A DNA stretch of 32,344 nucleotides from Bacteroidota bacterium (GTDB taxonomy: Bacteria; Bacteroidota; Bacteroidia; Flavobacteriales; Schleiferiaceae): NCBI GenBank assembly GCA_016868755.1, contig VGFU01000013.1, positions 1 through 32,344 of the forward strand, in the 5' to 3' direction. The notes beneath the pieces were generated by a model, which made no database searches, was not told the origin of the DNA, and was given only the letters and a program-made list of their open reading frames with translations. Position numbers and translations under genes: made by a program. This document shows positions 22,982 to 32,173 of this stretch, in pieces (within the stretch, counting starts at the first letter, position 1; each line of letters opens with the position of its first letter).

Positions 22982-23579
22982 TTCCCAGGCCCTGCCGCTG
23001 ATGGAGGCCTTTCGCACCGTACAGGGCGAAGGCGCCCACGCCGGAAGGCCTTCGTTTTTTATGCGTATTGGCGGCTGCGACGTGGGCTGCCACTGGTGCG
23101 ACGTCAAGGAGTCCTGGGACGCCACCAAGCACCCCGTAACGCCCCTTGAGGTACTCTTGGGTCTGCCTTCGGCCAACGACCGCACCGTGGTGATTACCGG
23201 CGGCGAGCCCCTAATGTGGGACATGGGGCCCTTAACCGAGGGGCTCCGCGCTCGAGGATTCAACGTCCACCTCGAAACCAGTGGGGCTTATCGGGTCACC
23301 GGAACCTGGGACTGGGTCTGCCTTTCGCCCAAAAAAACAAAGGCTCCGCTCCCGGAATGGTACGCGCTGGCCAACGAACTCAAAGTCATTGTGTACAACG
23401 ACCACGACTTTGCGTGGGCTGAAGAGCACGCAGCACGCTGCGCCCCTTCGGTCGAGCGCTTTCTGCAGCCCGAGTGGTCGCGCCGCGACGCGCAACTCCC
23501 CAAGATCACTGATTACTTAGCGCAGCATCCCGAATGGCGCTTGGGCCTCCAGACCCACAAGTACATCGGAATGCCTTAG
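22962..23579 (+). CDS. queE: 7-carboxy-7-deazaguanine synthase
   Basis: QueE is a radical SAM enzyme that makes 7-carboxy-7-deazaguanine, an intermediate of queuosine for tRNA. The 205-residue product is short, as usual for the family. It has the shape AFRTVQGEGAHAGRPSFFMRIGGC and the radical SAM cluster as Cys39, Cys43 and Cys46 (CX3CX2C). TGGEPLMW and HLETSG follow. The start ATG lies inside folD. Its stop shares the bases TTAG with the stop of the convergent RelA/SpoT gene. No queC or queD gene is adjacent; the PTPS-like gene near 13288 has a different motif. Confidence 0.92.
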   Translation: MPHATANSQALPLMEAFRTVQGEGAHAGRPSFFMRIGGCDVGCHWCDVKESWDATKHPVTPLEVLLGLPSANDRTVVITGGEPLMWDMGPLTEGLRARGFNVHLETSGAYRVTGTWDWVCLSPKKTKAPLPEWYALANELKVIVYNDHDFAWAEEHAARCAPSVERFLQPEWSRRDAQLPKITDYLAQHPEWRLGLQTHKYIGMP

Positions 23580-25774
23580 CGGTTCGAGATTTCTCGTTCA
23601 ACCCGCTCGACACCCTTCACCGATTTGAGCCGCTGGACCAAATCGCTGAGGTGGCTTCGGTCCGCCACGTGCACGCTCACGGTTCCCTGAAACACGCCCT
23701 CGCTTCCGTCAATGTGGAAGGCGCGAATGTCGATCTGCATGTCGCTCGAAATCACCTTGGTCACTTTGAGAATCAGGCCTTTGGAGTCGATTCCTGAAAA
23801 ACGTAGCACCGCATTGAAGCCCAGGCGTGTGCTTTGATTCCACACCGACTTGATTACCCGTTCGGCGAACTGACCTTGAAGCTTCACGGCATGGCGGCAG
23901 TCGGTGCGGTGAACTTCAATTCCGCTTTCTTCAATAAAGCCAAAAATAGCGTCACCCTGTATCGGCCGGCAGCAGGGAGCGAGCTCGTACTCCAGCACCA
24001 CTTCGTCGGGCCCAAACAGCACCATGTTGGCCGTGCTGGACACGTCCTTCACGCCGCCTTCCTTGGGTTTTGGGCGGAACCTTCGCAAAATGTACTGGTA
24101 AAATCCGCCGCTGTCCTCGCGCAAAAAGTCGCGGAGTCGGTCGCTGTCCAGCTCCCCTTTGCCAAACTTTAGGTAGAGCTCTTTCGGGGTGCGCAGCGCA
24201 TAAAAATTGAGCATCCGCTGCGTCGTCGACTGATTCAGCTCCAAATTGGCGCGCTTGAGAAGTCGGGTTAGCTTGTCTTTTCCTTCGGATTCGTGCAGGC
24301 GCAAGCGATCTCTGAAGTAGGCGCGGAGCTTCGACTTTGCTTTGGGCGTGGCCACCCAATCGAGCCATGCGTCTTGGGGCAATTGCGTGTCGCTGCTGAT
24401 GATTTGAATTTGGTCTCCGTTCTGCAACGGGTGTCCAAGCGAAACCAGCTGGCCGTTAACCTTGGCGCCAAGGGTTTTCATTCCAAGGTCGGTGTGGATT
24501 TCAAACGCGAAGTCCAGCGGGGTGGCCCGCTTGGGGAGCGTCACCATTTTTCCTTGGGGCGTGAACACAAAAATCTCGTCTGAAAAAAGCTGAAGCTTGA
24601 AGTTGTCGACAAACTCAACCGCATTGTCGGTTTGGCCCTCAACGACGTCGCGGATTCGTTCAATCCACGAGTCCAGTGCGGCGCTTCCCGAACCGTCTTC
24701 TTTGTAGCGCCAGTGGGCGGCATAGCCCCGCTCGGCCTGGTCGTCCATGCGCTTGGACCGAATCTGGATTTCAATCCAGTGGCCTTCGGGGCCCATCACC
24801 GTGATGTGAAGCGATTCATACCCATTGGCCTTGGGCGTGGTCACCCAGTCGCGAAGGCGACGCGGATTGGGACGGTAAATCGCAGTAATCAGCGAATACA
24901 CCCGCCAGATCTCTGCTTTTTCGCGGTTGGCTGAGGATTCGAGAATAATGCGCACCGCATACTTGTCGTACACTTCCTCAAACGGCACATTTTGGTTCTG
25001 CATCTTGCGGCGGATGCTGTAAACCCCCTTGGTTCGCCGCTTCATGCTGAAGTAAAAGCCTTCGCTGTGAAGCAAATCCTCGAGGCTGTGGCTGAACCGT
25101 TCGAGGTAGCCCCCGTCGAGCTCCTCCGCTTCGGCCATTTTGTCTTGAAGCTCCTGATAAACCTCTGGCTCTAGGTATTTTAAGCTTAGATCCTCAAACT
25201 CTTGCTTGAAGGAATACAGGCCCATGCGGTGCGCGAGGGGCGCGAAGATGTACAGCGTCTCTGAGGCAATTTTCAGCTGCTTGGCGTGGGACATCGAGTT
25301 CAGCGTGCGCATGTTGTGCAGGCGGTCCGCCATTTTAATCAAAACCACCCGCACGTCGTCGCTGATGCTCACCAGCAGCTTGCGAAAGTTCTCGCTCTGC
25401 ATCGACGTTTGCATGTCAAAAATCCCTTGGATTTTGGTCAGCCCTTCGACGATGTAGGCGACGTTGGCCCCAAAGAGGTGGTCCAAATCTTCGTGTGTGT
25501 ACTCGGAATCTTCGATCACATCGTGCATCAGCGCAGCCGCGATCGACTGCGGGCCCAGACCAATTTCATGCGAAACAATTTTGGCCACCGCCAGCGGGTG
25601 GGTGATGTAGGGTTCACCGGACTTGCGGCGCACATCCTTGTGGGCGTCGCTCGCGACTTTAAACGCTTTTTTTATCAGCGCTAAGTCGTCTTTATCGGCT
25701 CCGCGCTCGGTGGCCAACTTGACCAAGGCCCGATACTGCGCTCGGACCAGCTTCTCAAAGTCTACTTCTGCCAT
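23576..25774 (-). CDS. Bifunctional (p)ppGpp synthetase/hydrolase (RelA/SpoT family)
   Basis: This stringent-response enzyme makes and degrades (p)ppGpp. The 732-residue product has the HD hydrolase domain with the metal site intact (YITHP His59, ALMHDVIED at 81-89, LHNMRTL). The synthetase domain follows (YDKYAVRIIL, TTPKANGYESLHITV), then TGS (about residues 400-460) and a C-terminal ACT domain (about 655-732). The synthetase loop is RLRD, close to the RxKD form of bifunctional enzymes and unlike EXDD of RelA. The ATG at 25774 is preferred; a GTG at 25804 would extend the overlap with the upstream fumarylacetoacetase gene. The chosen start overlaps that gene by 13 nt. Confidence 0.95.
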   Translation of the reverse strand: MAEVDFEKLVRAQYRALVKLATERGADKDDLALIKKAFKVASDAHKDVRRKSGEPYITHPLAVAKIVSHEIGLGPQSIAAALMHDVIEDSEYTHEDLDHLFGANVAYIVEGLTKIQGIFDMQTSMQSENFRKLLVSISDDVRVVLIKMADRLHNMRTLNSMSHAKQLKIASETLYIFAPLAHRMGLYSFKQEFEDLSLKYLEPEVYQELQDKMAEAEELDGGYLERFSHSLEDLLHSEGFYFSMKRRTKGVYSIRRKMQNQNVPFEEVYDKYAVRIILESSANREKAEIWRVYSLITAIYRPNPRRLRDWVTTPKANGYESLHITVMGPEGHWIEIQIRSKRMDDQAERGYAAHWRYKEDGSGSAALDSWIERIRDVVEGQTDNAVEFVDNFKLQLFSDEIFVFTPQGKMVTLPKRATPLDFAFEIHTDLGMKTLGAKVNGQLVSLGHPLQNGDQIQIISSDTQLPQDAWLDWVATPKAKSKLRAYFRDRLRLHESEGKDKLTRLLKRANLELNQSTTQRMLNFYALRTPKELYLKFGKGELDSDRLRDFLREDSGGFYQYILRRFRPKPKEGGVKDVSSTANMVLFGPDEVVLEYELAPCCRPIQGDAIFGFIEESGIEVHRTDCRHAVKLQGQFAERVIKSVWNQSTRLGFNAVLRFSGIDSKGLILKVTKVISSDMQIDIRAFHIDGSEGVFQGTVSVHVADRSHLSDLVQRLKSVKGVERVEREISNR

Positions 25775-27006
25775 GGCGTTGCGGGCAAAACGCGGGCGCG
25801 GCACTCACCAAATCCAATGCGCGGACCCTTAGTCGTTCGACCGCGGAGTACCACGGTGTCACCGTCTTCGATGAACGCGCGCTCGCTGCCGTCGTGCAGT
25901 CGAATCGGCTTGGTGCCGTTCCACGTCAACTCGAGCATGGAACCGTAGGAATCGGGCTCGTCGCCGCTGATCGTTCCCGAGGCCATCAGGTCGCCGCTGC
26001 GCAGTACGCAGCCGTTGATGCTGTGGTGGGCAATTTGCTGGGCGAAACTCCAGTACAGGTGTTTAGCGTTCGAGGTCGAAACAACGGTTTCGCGGCCGTC
26101 GGCAGTAGCAATGGCCACTTCAAGGGTCAAATCCCAGTGCGATACCCGGCGATCTTGCTGCAAGTAGGGGAGTGGCATCGGGTCTTCTTGCGGTTCGCCC
26201 GCGCAACGGGCTTCGGTCAAGGCCTCATAGGGTACAATCCATGCGCCCAGGGTCGAGGCAAAATTCTTGGCCAAAAACGGACCGAGCGGAACATATTCCC
26301 ACTGCTGAATGTCGCGGGCGGACCAATCGTTGAACAAGACCAGACCAAAAATGTGGCATTCAGCGTCTTCCACCGAAACTCCGGTACCGTCGCGAGGTCC
26401 CCCTTGGAGGATTACGCCAACTTCGAGCTCAAAATCGAGCTTTACCGAAGGCCCAAACACGGGTGCGGGGTCGTTCGGGCCTTTGCGTTGCCCGTTGGGG
26501 CGAACGACGTCGGTTCCGCTCACTGACACCGTCGACGCGCGGCCGTGGTACCCCACGGGCAAGTGCAACCAGTTTGGCAGCAGGGCGTTGGCGGGATCGC
26601 GGAACATCATGCCGACGTTGGTGGCGTGCTGCCGCGACGCATAAAAATCAGTGTAGTCGCCAATGTGCACGGGAAGCACATTCGAAACCTCGGTAGCGAG
26701 TAGTTCGCAGGATGCGCGCTGCGGCGATGATATCCAGTCTGAACCCTCGCGGTACAAATTCTGCAGCTCTCGGCGCACGGCCGACCAGGCCTCGGGTCCG
26801 CGGTCGATGAACGCATTCCAGGTGTCGCGCTCAAGCTCGGCAAACGAAGCAAATTTGCCGGCACGGCGGAGCAGGTTTAGGCTGATCACCGTATCGCCCA
26901 AACGAGTTGCGAGGTGCGTCGTTTGGTCCGCCCACCGCACGGCGCCCCACGGAAGGTTTGAAAAGCTGAAATCTGATGCGTCCGAGACCGGAATAAAGCT
27001 CGCCAT
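25762..27006 (-). CDS. Fumarylacetoacetase
   Basis: This enzyme cleaves fumarylacetoacetate to fumarate and acetoacetate, the last step of tyrosine breakdown. The 414-residue product matches the family: an N-terminal SH3-like part, then the metal and catalytic segment [16 protein letters not shown] (Asp120 and the catalytic-dyad His127). [40 protein letters not shown] and SGTISG complete the signature. The gene is upstream of and overlaps the RelA/SpoT gene, and is divergent from glyA with only 30 bp between the two start codons. Other tyrosine-pathway genes are not in the window. Confidence 0.95.
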   Translation of the reverse strand: MASFIPVSDASDFSFSNLPWGAVRWADQTTHLATRLGDTVISLNLLRRAGKFASFAELERDTWNAFIDRGPEAWSAVRRELQNLYREGSDWISSPQRASCELLATEVSNVLPVHIGDYTDFYASRQHATNVGMMFRDPANALLPNWLHLPVGYHGRASTVSVSGTDVVRPNGQRKGPNDPAPVFGPSVKLDFELEVGVILQGGPRDGTGVSVEDAECHIFGLVLFNDWSARDIQQWEYVPLGPFLAKNFASTLGAWIVPYEALTEARCAGEPQEDPMPLPYLQQDRRVSHWDLTLEVAIATADGRETVVSTSNAKHLYWSFAQQIAHHSINGCVLRSGDLMASGTISGDEPDSYGSMLELTWNGTKPIRLHDGSERAFIEDGDTVVLRGRTTKGPRIGFGECRARVLPATPWQK

Positions 27007-27036
27007 AGCCGTATTTTTACCCCCAAGTTACACGCT

Positions 27037-28311
27037 ATGAACCGCGATTCCACCCTCTTTGACCTAATTAATGCCGAACACCAACGCCAAGTTGAAGGCA
27101 TTGAACTGATTGCATCTGAAAATTTCACTTCTCCGGCCGTCATGGAAGCCGTCGGATCGGTGCTGACCAACAAGTACGCCGAGGGCTATCCGGGCAAGCG
27201 CTACTACGGCGGATGCCAAATCGTCGACCAAGTCGAAGACCTCGCGCGCAACCGCGCTGCCGAGCTTTTTGATGCCGAATACGTCAACGTGCAGCCCCAC
27301 AGCGGTTCGCAGGCCAATGCCGCCGTCTACCTCGCCTGCTTGAAGCCCGGAGACACCATTCTCGGCTTTGACCTAAGCCACGGCGGACACCTTACCCACG
27401 GATCTCCGGTAAACTTCAGCGGTCAAACCTACCGCGCGACCTTCTACGGCCTCGACCGCGAAACAGGTCTGCTCAACTACGCGAGCATCCGCGAAATCGC
27501 CCACCGCGAGAAGCCCAAAATGATCATCTGCGGAGCCAGCGCCTACAGCCGCGACATTGACTACGCCGAGTTTCGAAGCATCGCCGACGAGGTTGGCGCC
27601 CTTTTGCTCGCGGACATTAGCCACCCCTCGGGGCTGGTTGCGCGCGGACTGCTGAACGACCCGATGCCGCACTGCCACTTCGTCACCACGACCACCCACA
27701 AGACCTTGCGCGGACCCCGCGGAGGCATGATTATGATGGGCCAGGACTTTGAGAACCCTTGGGGCCTCACGACGCCCAAAGGCGAAATCCGCATGATGTC
27801 GCACGTTATGGACATGGCGGTCTTCCCCGGCATCCAGGGCGGACCCCTCGAGCACGTAATCGCCGGCAAGGCTGTGGCCTATGGCGAAGCGCTCACCGAC
27901 ATGTACTTTAACTACATCGTTCAGGTGCGCCAAAACGCCCAGGCGATGGCCAAGGCCATGATGACCCGCGGCTACGACATCGTCAGCGGCGGAACCGACA
28001 ACCACCTGATGCTCGTGGACTTGCGCAACAAAAACGTAACCGGAAAGCAGGCTGAAAATGCCCTTGTCGCCGCCCACATTACGGCGAACAAGAACATGGT
28101 TCCGTTCGACGACAAATCGCCGTTCATCACCAGCGGAATTCGTTTTGGCACCCCCGCACTCACGACGCGCGGACTTAACGAATCCGACATGGAAGCCGTC
28201 GTCGAGCTCATCGATGAAGTCCTCCGCAACCCTGAAGACGCAGGCGTACAGCATCGAGTAGGCGAGAAGGTCAAGGCCATGATGGCCCACCGTCCGCTGT
28301 TTGTTGGGTAA
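27037..28311 (+). CDS. glyA: Serine hydroxymethyltransferase
   Basis: GlyA converts serine and tetrahydrofolate to glycine and methylene-tetrahydrofolate, using pyridoxal phosphate. The 424-residue product has [29 protein letters not shown], the PLP-binding lysine at about residue 222 in [13 protein letters not shown], and HVIAGKAVA near residue 270. The 30-bp gap to the divergent fumarylacetoacetase gene contains only imperfect -7 boxes (TATTTTTA on this strand at 27012-27019, TAACTTGG on the other at 27023-27030). Confidence 0.97.
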   Translation: MNRDSTLFDLINAEHQRQVEGIELIASENFTSPAVMEAVGSVLTNKYAEGYPGKRYYGGCQIVDQVEDLARNRAAELFDAEYVNVQPHSGSQANAAVYLACLKPGDTILGFDLSHGGHLTHGSPVNFSGQTYRATFYGLDRETGLLNYASIREIAHREKPKMIICGASAYSRDIDYAEFRSIADEVGALLLADISHPSGLVARGLLNDPMPHCHFVTTTTHKTLRGPRGGMIMMGQDFENPWGLTTPKGEIRMMSHVMDMAVFPGIQGGPLEHVIAGKAVAYGEALTDMYFNYIVQVRQNAQAMAKAMMTRGYDIVSGGTDNHLMLVDLRNKNVTGKQAENALVAAHITANKNMVPFDDKSPFITSGIRFGTPALTTRGLNESDMEAVVELIDEVLRNPEDAGVQHRVGEKVKAMMAHRPLFVG

Positions 28312-28339
28312 GGGGCACAAGCTTTGCATGCAGACTAGT

Positions 28340-29089
28340 ATGCGTATACTAACCCTTTCTGCTGCCGTCTTGGCCCTGTCGTGCCAAGCCCAGGTTAAAC
28401 TTCCGTTGAACGTTCCCAAGGCCGCAACGGCCTTGCTGCCCAAGTCGGCGGCGGCCCTCACCGAGTCTGAGGTCGCTGACGGCCTCAAGGAAGCCCTGGT
28501 TGCGGGCGTTAAGTCAGGCTCTTCGCTTTTAGGTGCCGCTGGGGGGTTTGCGCAATCTGAAGTGTACCGTTTGGCCCTCCCGCCCGAAGTGGCCGACCTT
28601 GAAGCTAAAATCAACGCTAACCCAGTGCTCCGTGCAGCGCTTAAGCCCCAAATCGAGCAACTTAAAACGAAGCTCAACGAAGGCGCTGAGCGCGCGGCGG
28701 CTAAGTCGTTTCCCATCTTTCGCGATGCGGTGGTCGGAATTTCGGTGCGCGACGCCCTTGGCATCTTGCGGGGCGGACAGGGTTCCGCCACCCGATACCT
28801 GCGCAGCGAGACCGAGCAACCCCTTCAAGCGGCCTTTCGCCCAGCGGTACAAAGTGCCCTGGACGAAGTTGAGGTTGCGAAGTACTGGGAACCGGTAGCT
28901 AAAGCCATCAACCAAAATAAGCGATTGCTCGGACGTACCGAAGACATTCAAACCGATTTGGTCGCGTACGTGAACCAAAAAGCAACCGATGCACTTTTTC
29001 GCGAAATTGCGCTTCAAGAGGACCGAATCCGCCAAGATCCTGTGCAGCGCACGACCGATTTGCTTCGCAAGGTGTTTGGTAGCCTTTAG
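28340..29089 (+). CDS. DUF4197 exported protein
   Basis: The 249-residue product starts with a short signal peptide (MRILTLSAAVLALSCQAQ), processed either after CQA or at the Cys as a lipoprotein; the lipobox is weak. The mature part is helical and matches DUF4197, a family found in the envelopes of many Gram-negative bacteria and of unknown function. Conserved blocks include LTESEVADGLKEALVAGVKS, FRDAVVGISVRDALGIL, GSATRYLRSET and KYVNQKATDALF-like C-terminal motifs. The start at 28340 begins the best signal peptide; an ATG at 28328 adds four residues, and a frame open from 28301 overlaps glyA. The stop shares TTAG with the convergent oxygenase gene. Confidence 0.85.
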   Translation: MRILTLSAAVLALSCQAQVKLPLNVPKAATALLPKSAAALTESEVADGLKEALVAGVKSGSSLLGAAGGFAQSEVYRLALPPEVADLEAKINANPVLRAALKPQIEQLKTKLNEGAERAAAKSFPIFRDAVVGISVRDALGILRGGQGSATRYLRSETEQPLQAAFRPAVQSALDEVEVAKYWEPVAKAINQNKRLLGRTEDIQTDLVAYVNQKATDALFREIALQEDRIRQDPVQRTTDLLRKVFGSL

Positions 29090-29865
29090 AGGGGCTGACC
29101 GTACTTAGTCAAAAAGGCGGCAGCTCGCCGGCGCGCTTGCCAGGTGGCCACTCCGGGTAATTTATTGAGGAGAATGTCGCTGCCACCAGTAATCCACGAA
29201 TACCCCGTTTTTAGCCATTCTGTGAGGCTTTTAGGCCAAATGCGGTAGGTGATTGAGAAACTCCCCGTCACGTAGGTAATGTGGTGCCAATAGCCTTTGG
29301 GGATGTAGAGGGTATCACCGGGCTCAAGCAGCACTTCATAGCCTTCGAGTTCCGAAAGGAGCGGAAACCTTTGCGCTACAGTTTCCAGTTTGCTAAAATC
29401 AACCGCGGAATGCACCGTTCCCGGGATCTGGTAAAGCCGATCGTTTTGGTTTTGATCGAAGAGCAGTACCCGCTTTTGACCCTGAAAATGGCTGAGCAAA
29501 AGGTCAATCCAGTCACAGTCGTAGTGAATTCGGGTGTCGCTGCCGGGGGCGCCAAAAAAGTACGCGGGAATTTCGGCAACGCTGATACCAAGCGGGCGAA
29601 ATCGGGCTGCATTTCGGTGTTCAAGTCCAGGCGCGTGGGCCCGAAGGTTAAAAACGAACAACCGTTCATCAGATGACTCGTTGCGCTCGAGTTGCTTGAA
29701 GTATTCCGCAATGGGTTTCTGGGCAATGGGCTTTGGAAAAAAGGTAGTCGCTTGCCCGTTCGCAAAGGCGCTTCCCCGCACTCCCGTGGTTCGCGTGCCA
29801 ACAGCCTGACAAAGGTCGTCCCACGACCAATTATTCGCGGGCCAATTTTGAGCAAATTCCCTCAT
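29086..29865 (-). CDS. JmjC/cupin-8-type iron(II), 2-oxoglutarate-dependent oxygenase
   Basis: The 259-residue product resembles the FIH-like JmjC hydroxylases (cupin_8). The iron facial triad is visible as HxD (His114, Asp116 in DTRIHYDCDW) and a distal His194 or His195 in IPKGYWHHITY, with the typical PGDTLYIPKGYWHH turn before it. Bacterial relatives hydroxylate ribosomal proteins or act on other substrates; the target here is unknown. There is no signal peptide, so it is cytoplasmic. On the minus strand a 6-bp hairpin, AGCGGC / GCCGCT, ends 4 nt before the start ATG. Confidence 0.85.
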   Translation of the reverse strand: MREFAQNWPANNWSWDDLCQAVGTRTTGVRGSAFANGQATTFFPKPIAQKPIAEYFKQLERNESSDERLFVFNLRAHAPGLEHRNAARFRPLGISVAEIPAYFFGAPGSDTRIHYDCDWIDLLLSHFQGQKRVLLFDQNQNDRLYQIPGTVHSAVDFSKLETVAQRFPLLSELEGYEVLLEPGDTLYIPKGYWHHITYVTGSFSITYRIWPKSLTEWLKTGYSWITGGSDILLNKLPGVATWQARRRAAAFLTKYGQPL

Positions 29866-30032
29866 TACTAGCGGCTTGCGTGCCGCTTGTGCCGTCGCAA
29901 ATAAGTCCTAGTGTTCGCCGGGCTGCGATTCGGGCATAGGGTAAAGCTTCATAGTGCGAATTTGGCTAAGGATCCCGGTGCTGAATTTGGCAGATTGTGC
30001 TGATTGATTTGGAGGCTGCGGTAAAATCTGCG

Positions 30033-30063
30033 TTTGGTAATAACGTAACTTTTTGCTTCTTTG
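30033..30063 (+). promoter_or_regulatory. Probable promoter of the CsgG/TolB-like gene
   Basis: TTTG at 30033-30036 is a perfect -33 element. Exactly 19 nt later CTTCTTTG followed by C (30056-30063) matches the TTTG half of the -7 element but not the TA. The start codon is 20 nt downstream. The rest of the 218-bp gap from 29866 shows no gene or repeat. Confidence 0.4.
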
Positions 30064-30083
30064 CACAAACCAATTTAACTCTC

Positions 30084-31280
30084 ATGCGGACTCTTATTCA
30101 ATCTACCCTTTTGTTCACCGCTCTCTCACTGGGTAGTTTCGCTCAAGCGCAAACCGAATCAAAGAAAACCCTAGCGGTTCTCGATTTTGATGTGCGCAAC
30201 TATCCGGTTGATGCCCAGCAGCTTATTGACAAGGCGACCATTGAACTCATACGCATCAATAAATTTGAAATTGTTGATAAGTACGACATCGAGTACATCT
30301 CCAAGCGCGACAAGGTTGACCTTAAAGGCTGCTACTCCAAAATTTGCCTCGAAGACATCGGCAAGCGCTTGAAGTGCGACTTTCTGCTTACCGGTTCCTA
30401 CGACGTACTGGGTGATCGCGTAGCGGTTACTGTTCGTTTGTACGATGTTGCCAAGGGCAGTTTCACGGAGTCTGCGAGTCGGGTATACTTGAATATTCCG
30501 CAGCAAAACCTGACGATGATGGAGGTGGCCGTCAAAGATCTTTTAGCGGTTCCCAACGACGAAAACCTCATTAAAAAGCTGACCATCAGCGAAGAATACG
30601 AGAGCGCCCTGAACAACCCAGAAACGGCAGTGATCAACAACAACGGACCGCGCTTGGGTGTGACCGGCGTGTTTGGTCCGAGCCAGAAAATCCTGATGGC
30701 TGACCCTAAAACGGGCGGGTTTGGGTACAGCCTTCCAGCGCTAACCTCGTTTGGGTACCAATTTGAGCAGGTGTTTGTGAACAGCGGCGATTTTCAGGCC
30801 CTGTTTGAATTCATTCCGTTGATTGCCGGTTTGGAATACGGACGGGTGATTCCCAGCGCCAACGTGCTAATGGGGATGCGCAACAGCCGCACCGGTTGGG
30901 AGTTTGCGGTGGGCCCCAACTTTACCACAACGGTTACTGCCGAAGGCTACTTGGAGGGCAGCAACTTCATTCTCAACGGAAGTGCCGGATACAATCCCAT
31001 GGGTAAAGACGTAATTACCCGCCTGGATTCGCGCGGAGACATCGCCGTATCAACTGGCTTGGTACTCGGATTCGGAAAGACGTTTAAGTCGGGCAAAATG
31101 AACTTCCCGGTGAATTTATTTGTCGTGACGCCTGGCCGCGGAGACTCTTGGCGCATCGGAACCTCAGTCGGATTCAACATTGTACGCAAGAAAACGCCCA
31201 GTTTTACCCCAATGACCACAAATAAACCGGCCTCACCCGCCGCATCGGGAGCGTCGGTTCAGCGAATCACCATCCAATAA
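30084..31280 (+). CDS. Exported protein with CsgG/TolB-like N-terminal domain and probable barrel
   Basis: The 398-residue product has a signal peptide (MRTLIQSTLLFTALSLGSFAQAQ, cleaved after AQA). A domain then runs from about residue 28 to 160, beginning KTLAVLDFDVRNYPVDAQQL. It includes GCYSKICLEDIGKRLKCDFL followed by LLTGS, a pattern of CsgG- or TolB-N-like periplasmic domains. The second half (about 200-380) has alternating aromatic and glycine-rich strands (for example YSLPALTSFGYQFEQ and WRIGTSVGFNIV), suggesting an outer-membrane barrel. The C-terminus is Ser/Thr/Pro-rich. The ATG at 30084 starts the signal peptide; the frame upstream to 29997 is not conserved in character. The function is unknown. 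Confidence 0.8.
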   Translation: MRTLIQSTLLFTALSLGSFAQAQTESKKTLAVLDFDVRNYPVDAQQLIDKATIELIRINKFEIVDKYDIEYISKRDKVDLKGCYSKICLEDIGKRLKCDFLLTGSYDVLGDRVAVTVRLYDVAKGSFTESASRVYLNIPQQNLTMMEVAVKDLLAVPNDENLIKKLTISEEYESALNNPETAVINNNGPRLGVTGVFGPSQKILMADPKTGGFGYSLPALTSFGYQFEQVFVNSGDFQALFEFIPLIAGLEYGRVIPSANVLMGMRNSRTGWEFAVGPNFTTTVTAEGYLEGSNFILNGSAGYNPMGKDVITRLDSRGDIAVSTGLVLGFGKTFKSGKMNFPVNLFVVTPGRGDSWRIGTSVGFNIVRKKTPSFTPMTTNKPASPAASGASVQRITIQ

Positions 31281-31301
31281 ATCTATATTCACGTTAAGGC
31301 G

Positions 31302-31333
31302 GCGCCGGACTCAAGGGTCCGGCGCTTTCTTTT
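31302..31333 (+). terminator. Terminator before the rluF-like gene
   Basis: A 9-bp perfect GC-rich stem, GCGCCGGAC / GTCCGGCGC, with a 6-nt loop is followed by TTTCTTTT. It begins 21 nt after the stop of the CsgG/TolB-like gene. Confidence 0.9.
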
Positions 31334-31348
31334 GGGGGAAGGGCGAAG

Positions 31349-31356
31349 TACATTCG
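31349..31356 (+). promoter_or_regulatory. Possible -7 promoter element for the rluF-like gene
   Basis: TACATTCG followed by C differs from TAnnTTTG by one base, lies just after a terminator and ends 7 nt before the ATG at 31364. Position supports it; the mismatch weakens it. Confidence 0.4.
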
Positions 31357-31363
31357 CAGCAGC

Positions 31364-32173
31364 ATGGACACGGGAACGCGTATTAACAAGTACCTCAGTA
31401 GCCATGGGCACTGCAGCCGGCGCGAAGCAGATCGGGCTATTGAAGCGGGCGCCGTGCGCCTCAACGGCCGGGTCGCAGTGCTCGGCGATACCGTGCGCGA
31501 GGGCGACGTCGTAGAGCTTCACGGTCGCGCAGTCGATACCCAGGCCAAGCCTCGGCCCGTATACCTTTTACTCAACAAGCCCGAAGGGATTACGTCGACG
31601 ACCGATCGGTCCATTCGAGGCAACGTGGTTGACTTCATTGGCTATCCCCAACGCGTTTTCACTGTTGGCCGGCTCGATAAAGACTCGCGCGGACTCTTAC
31701 TATTGACCAACGACGGTGATTCCGTCAATAAAATTCTGCGGGCCGGCAACGCCCACCCTAAAGAATACTGGGTTCAAGTGCGGCGCCCAATAAGCGACGA
31801 CGAACTCGATGCCATGGCCCGAGGGGTGCCGATGCTGGGCACTCGAACGCTCCCGTGCCGCATTGAGCGCATCAGTCCGCGCGCCTACAAAATCGTCCTC
31901 GTTCAAGGACTCAACCGCCAAATTCGCCGCATGGCCGAATACGTTGGCCATGAGGTTTCCATTTTGGAACGCAAACGGATCATGCACCTCACCGACGCAG
32001 GGCTGCCAACCGGAGCGTGGAGGGAATTGACGAACCGCGAAGTAGCCCAGCTTCTTGAGGCGGTCAAGGATAGCGACGGCGGACCCACCGAGCGCGTCGA
32101 GGGTCCGCGCCCCAAAGATTTTTATCAACCGGGCCCTGGTTACCGGGGAGAACGCCCACCGCGGAGCCGATGA
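31364..32173 (+). CDS. rluF: 23S rRNA pseudouridine synthase, RluF-like
   Basis: The product (269 residues) has an N-terminal S4 RNA-binding domain (about residues 4-60: RINKYLSSHGHCSRREADRA). The RsuA/RluB/RluF catalytic domain follows, with the nucleophile region VFTVGRLDKDSRGLLLLTND (Asp in GRLD). The pairs LVQGLNRQIRRMAEYVGHEV and LGTRTLPCRIER, together with VNKILRAGN, are closest to RluF (E. coli U2604). The C-terminal tail is disordered and rich in Gly, Pro and Arg (ending RPPRSR), which is common in Bacteroidota homologues. The stop overlaps the next start by ATGA. Confidence 0.88.
   Translation: MDTGTRINKYLSSHGHCSRREADRAIEAGAVRLNGRVAVLGDTVREGDVVELHGRAVDTQAKPRPVYLLLNKPEGITSTTDRSIRGNVVDFIGYPQRVFTVGRLDKDSRGLLLLTNDGDSVNKILRAGNAHPKEYWVQVRRPISDDELDAMARGVPMLGTRTLPCRIERISPRAYKIVLVQGLNRQIRRMAEYVGHEVSILERKRIMHLTDAGLPTGAWRELTNREVAQLLEAVKDSDGGPTERVEGPRPKDFYQPGPGYRGERPPRSR

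Noticed and set aside
27007..27036. Strong divergent promoters between fumarylacetoacetase and glyA
   Set aside because: Only one-mismatch -7 boxes are present and no -33 element could be matched, so they are mentioned in the glyA entry and not listed as features.
27373..28791. Open reading frame of 472 codons on the minus strand, antisense to glyA and the DUF4197 gene
   Set aside because: It lies opposite two clear genes, its product has no recognisable domain, and long antisense frames are expected in GC-rich coding DNA.
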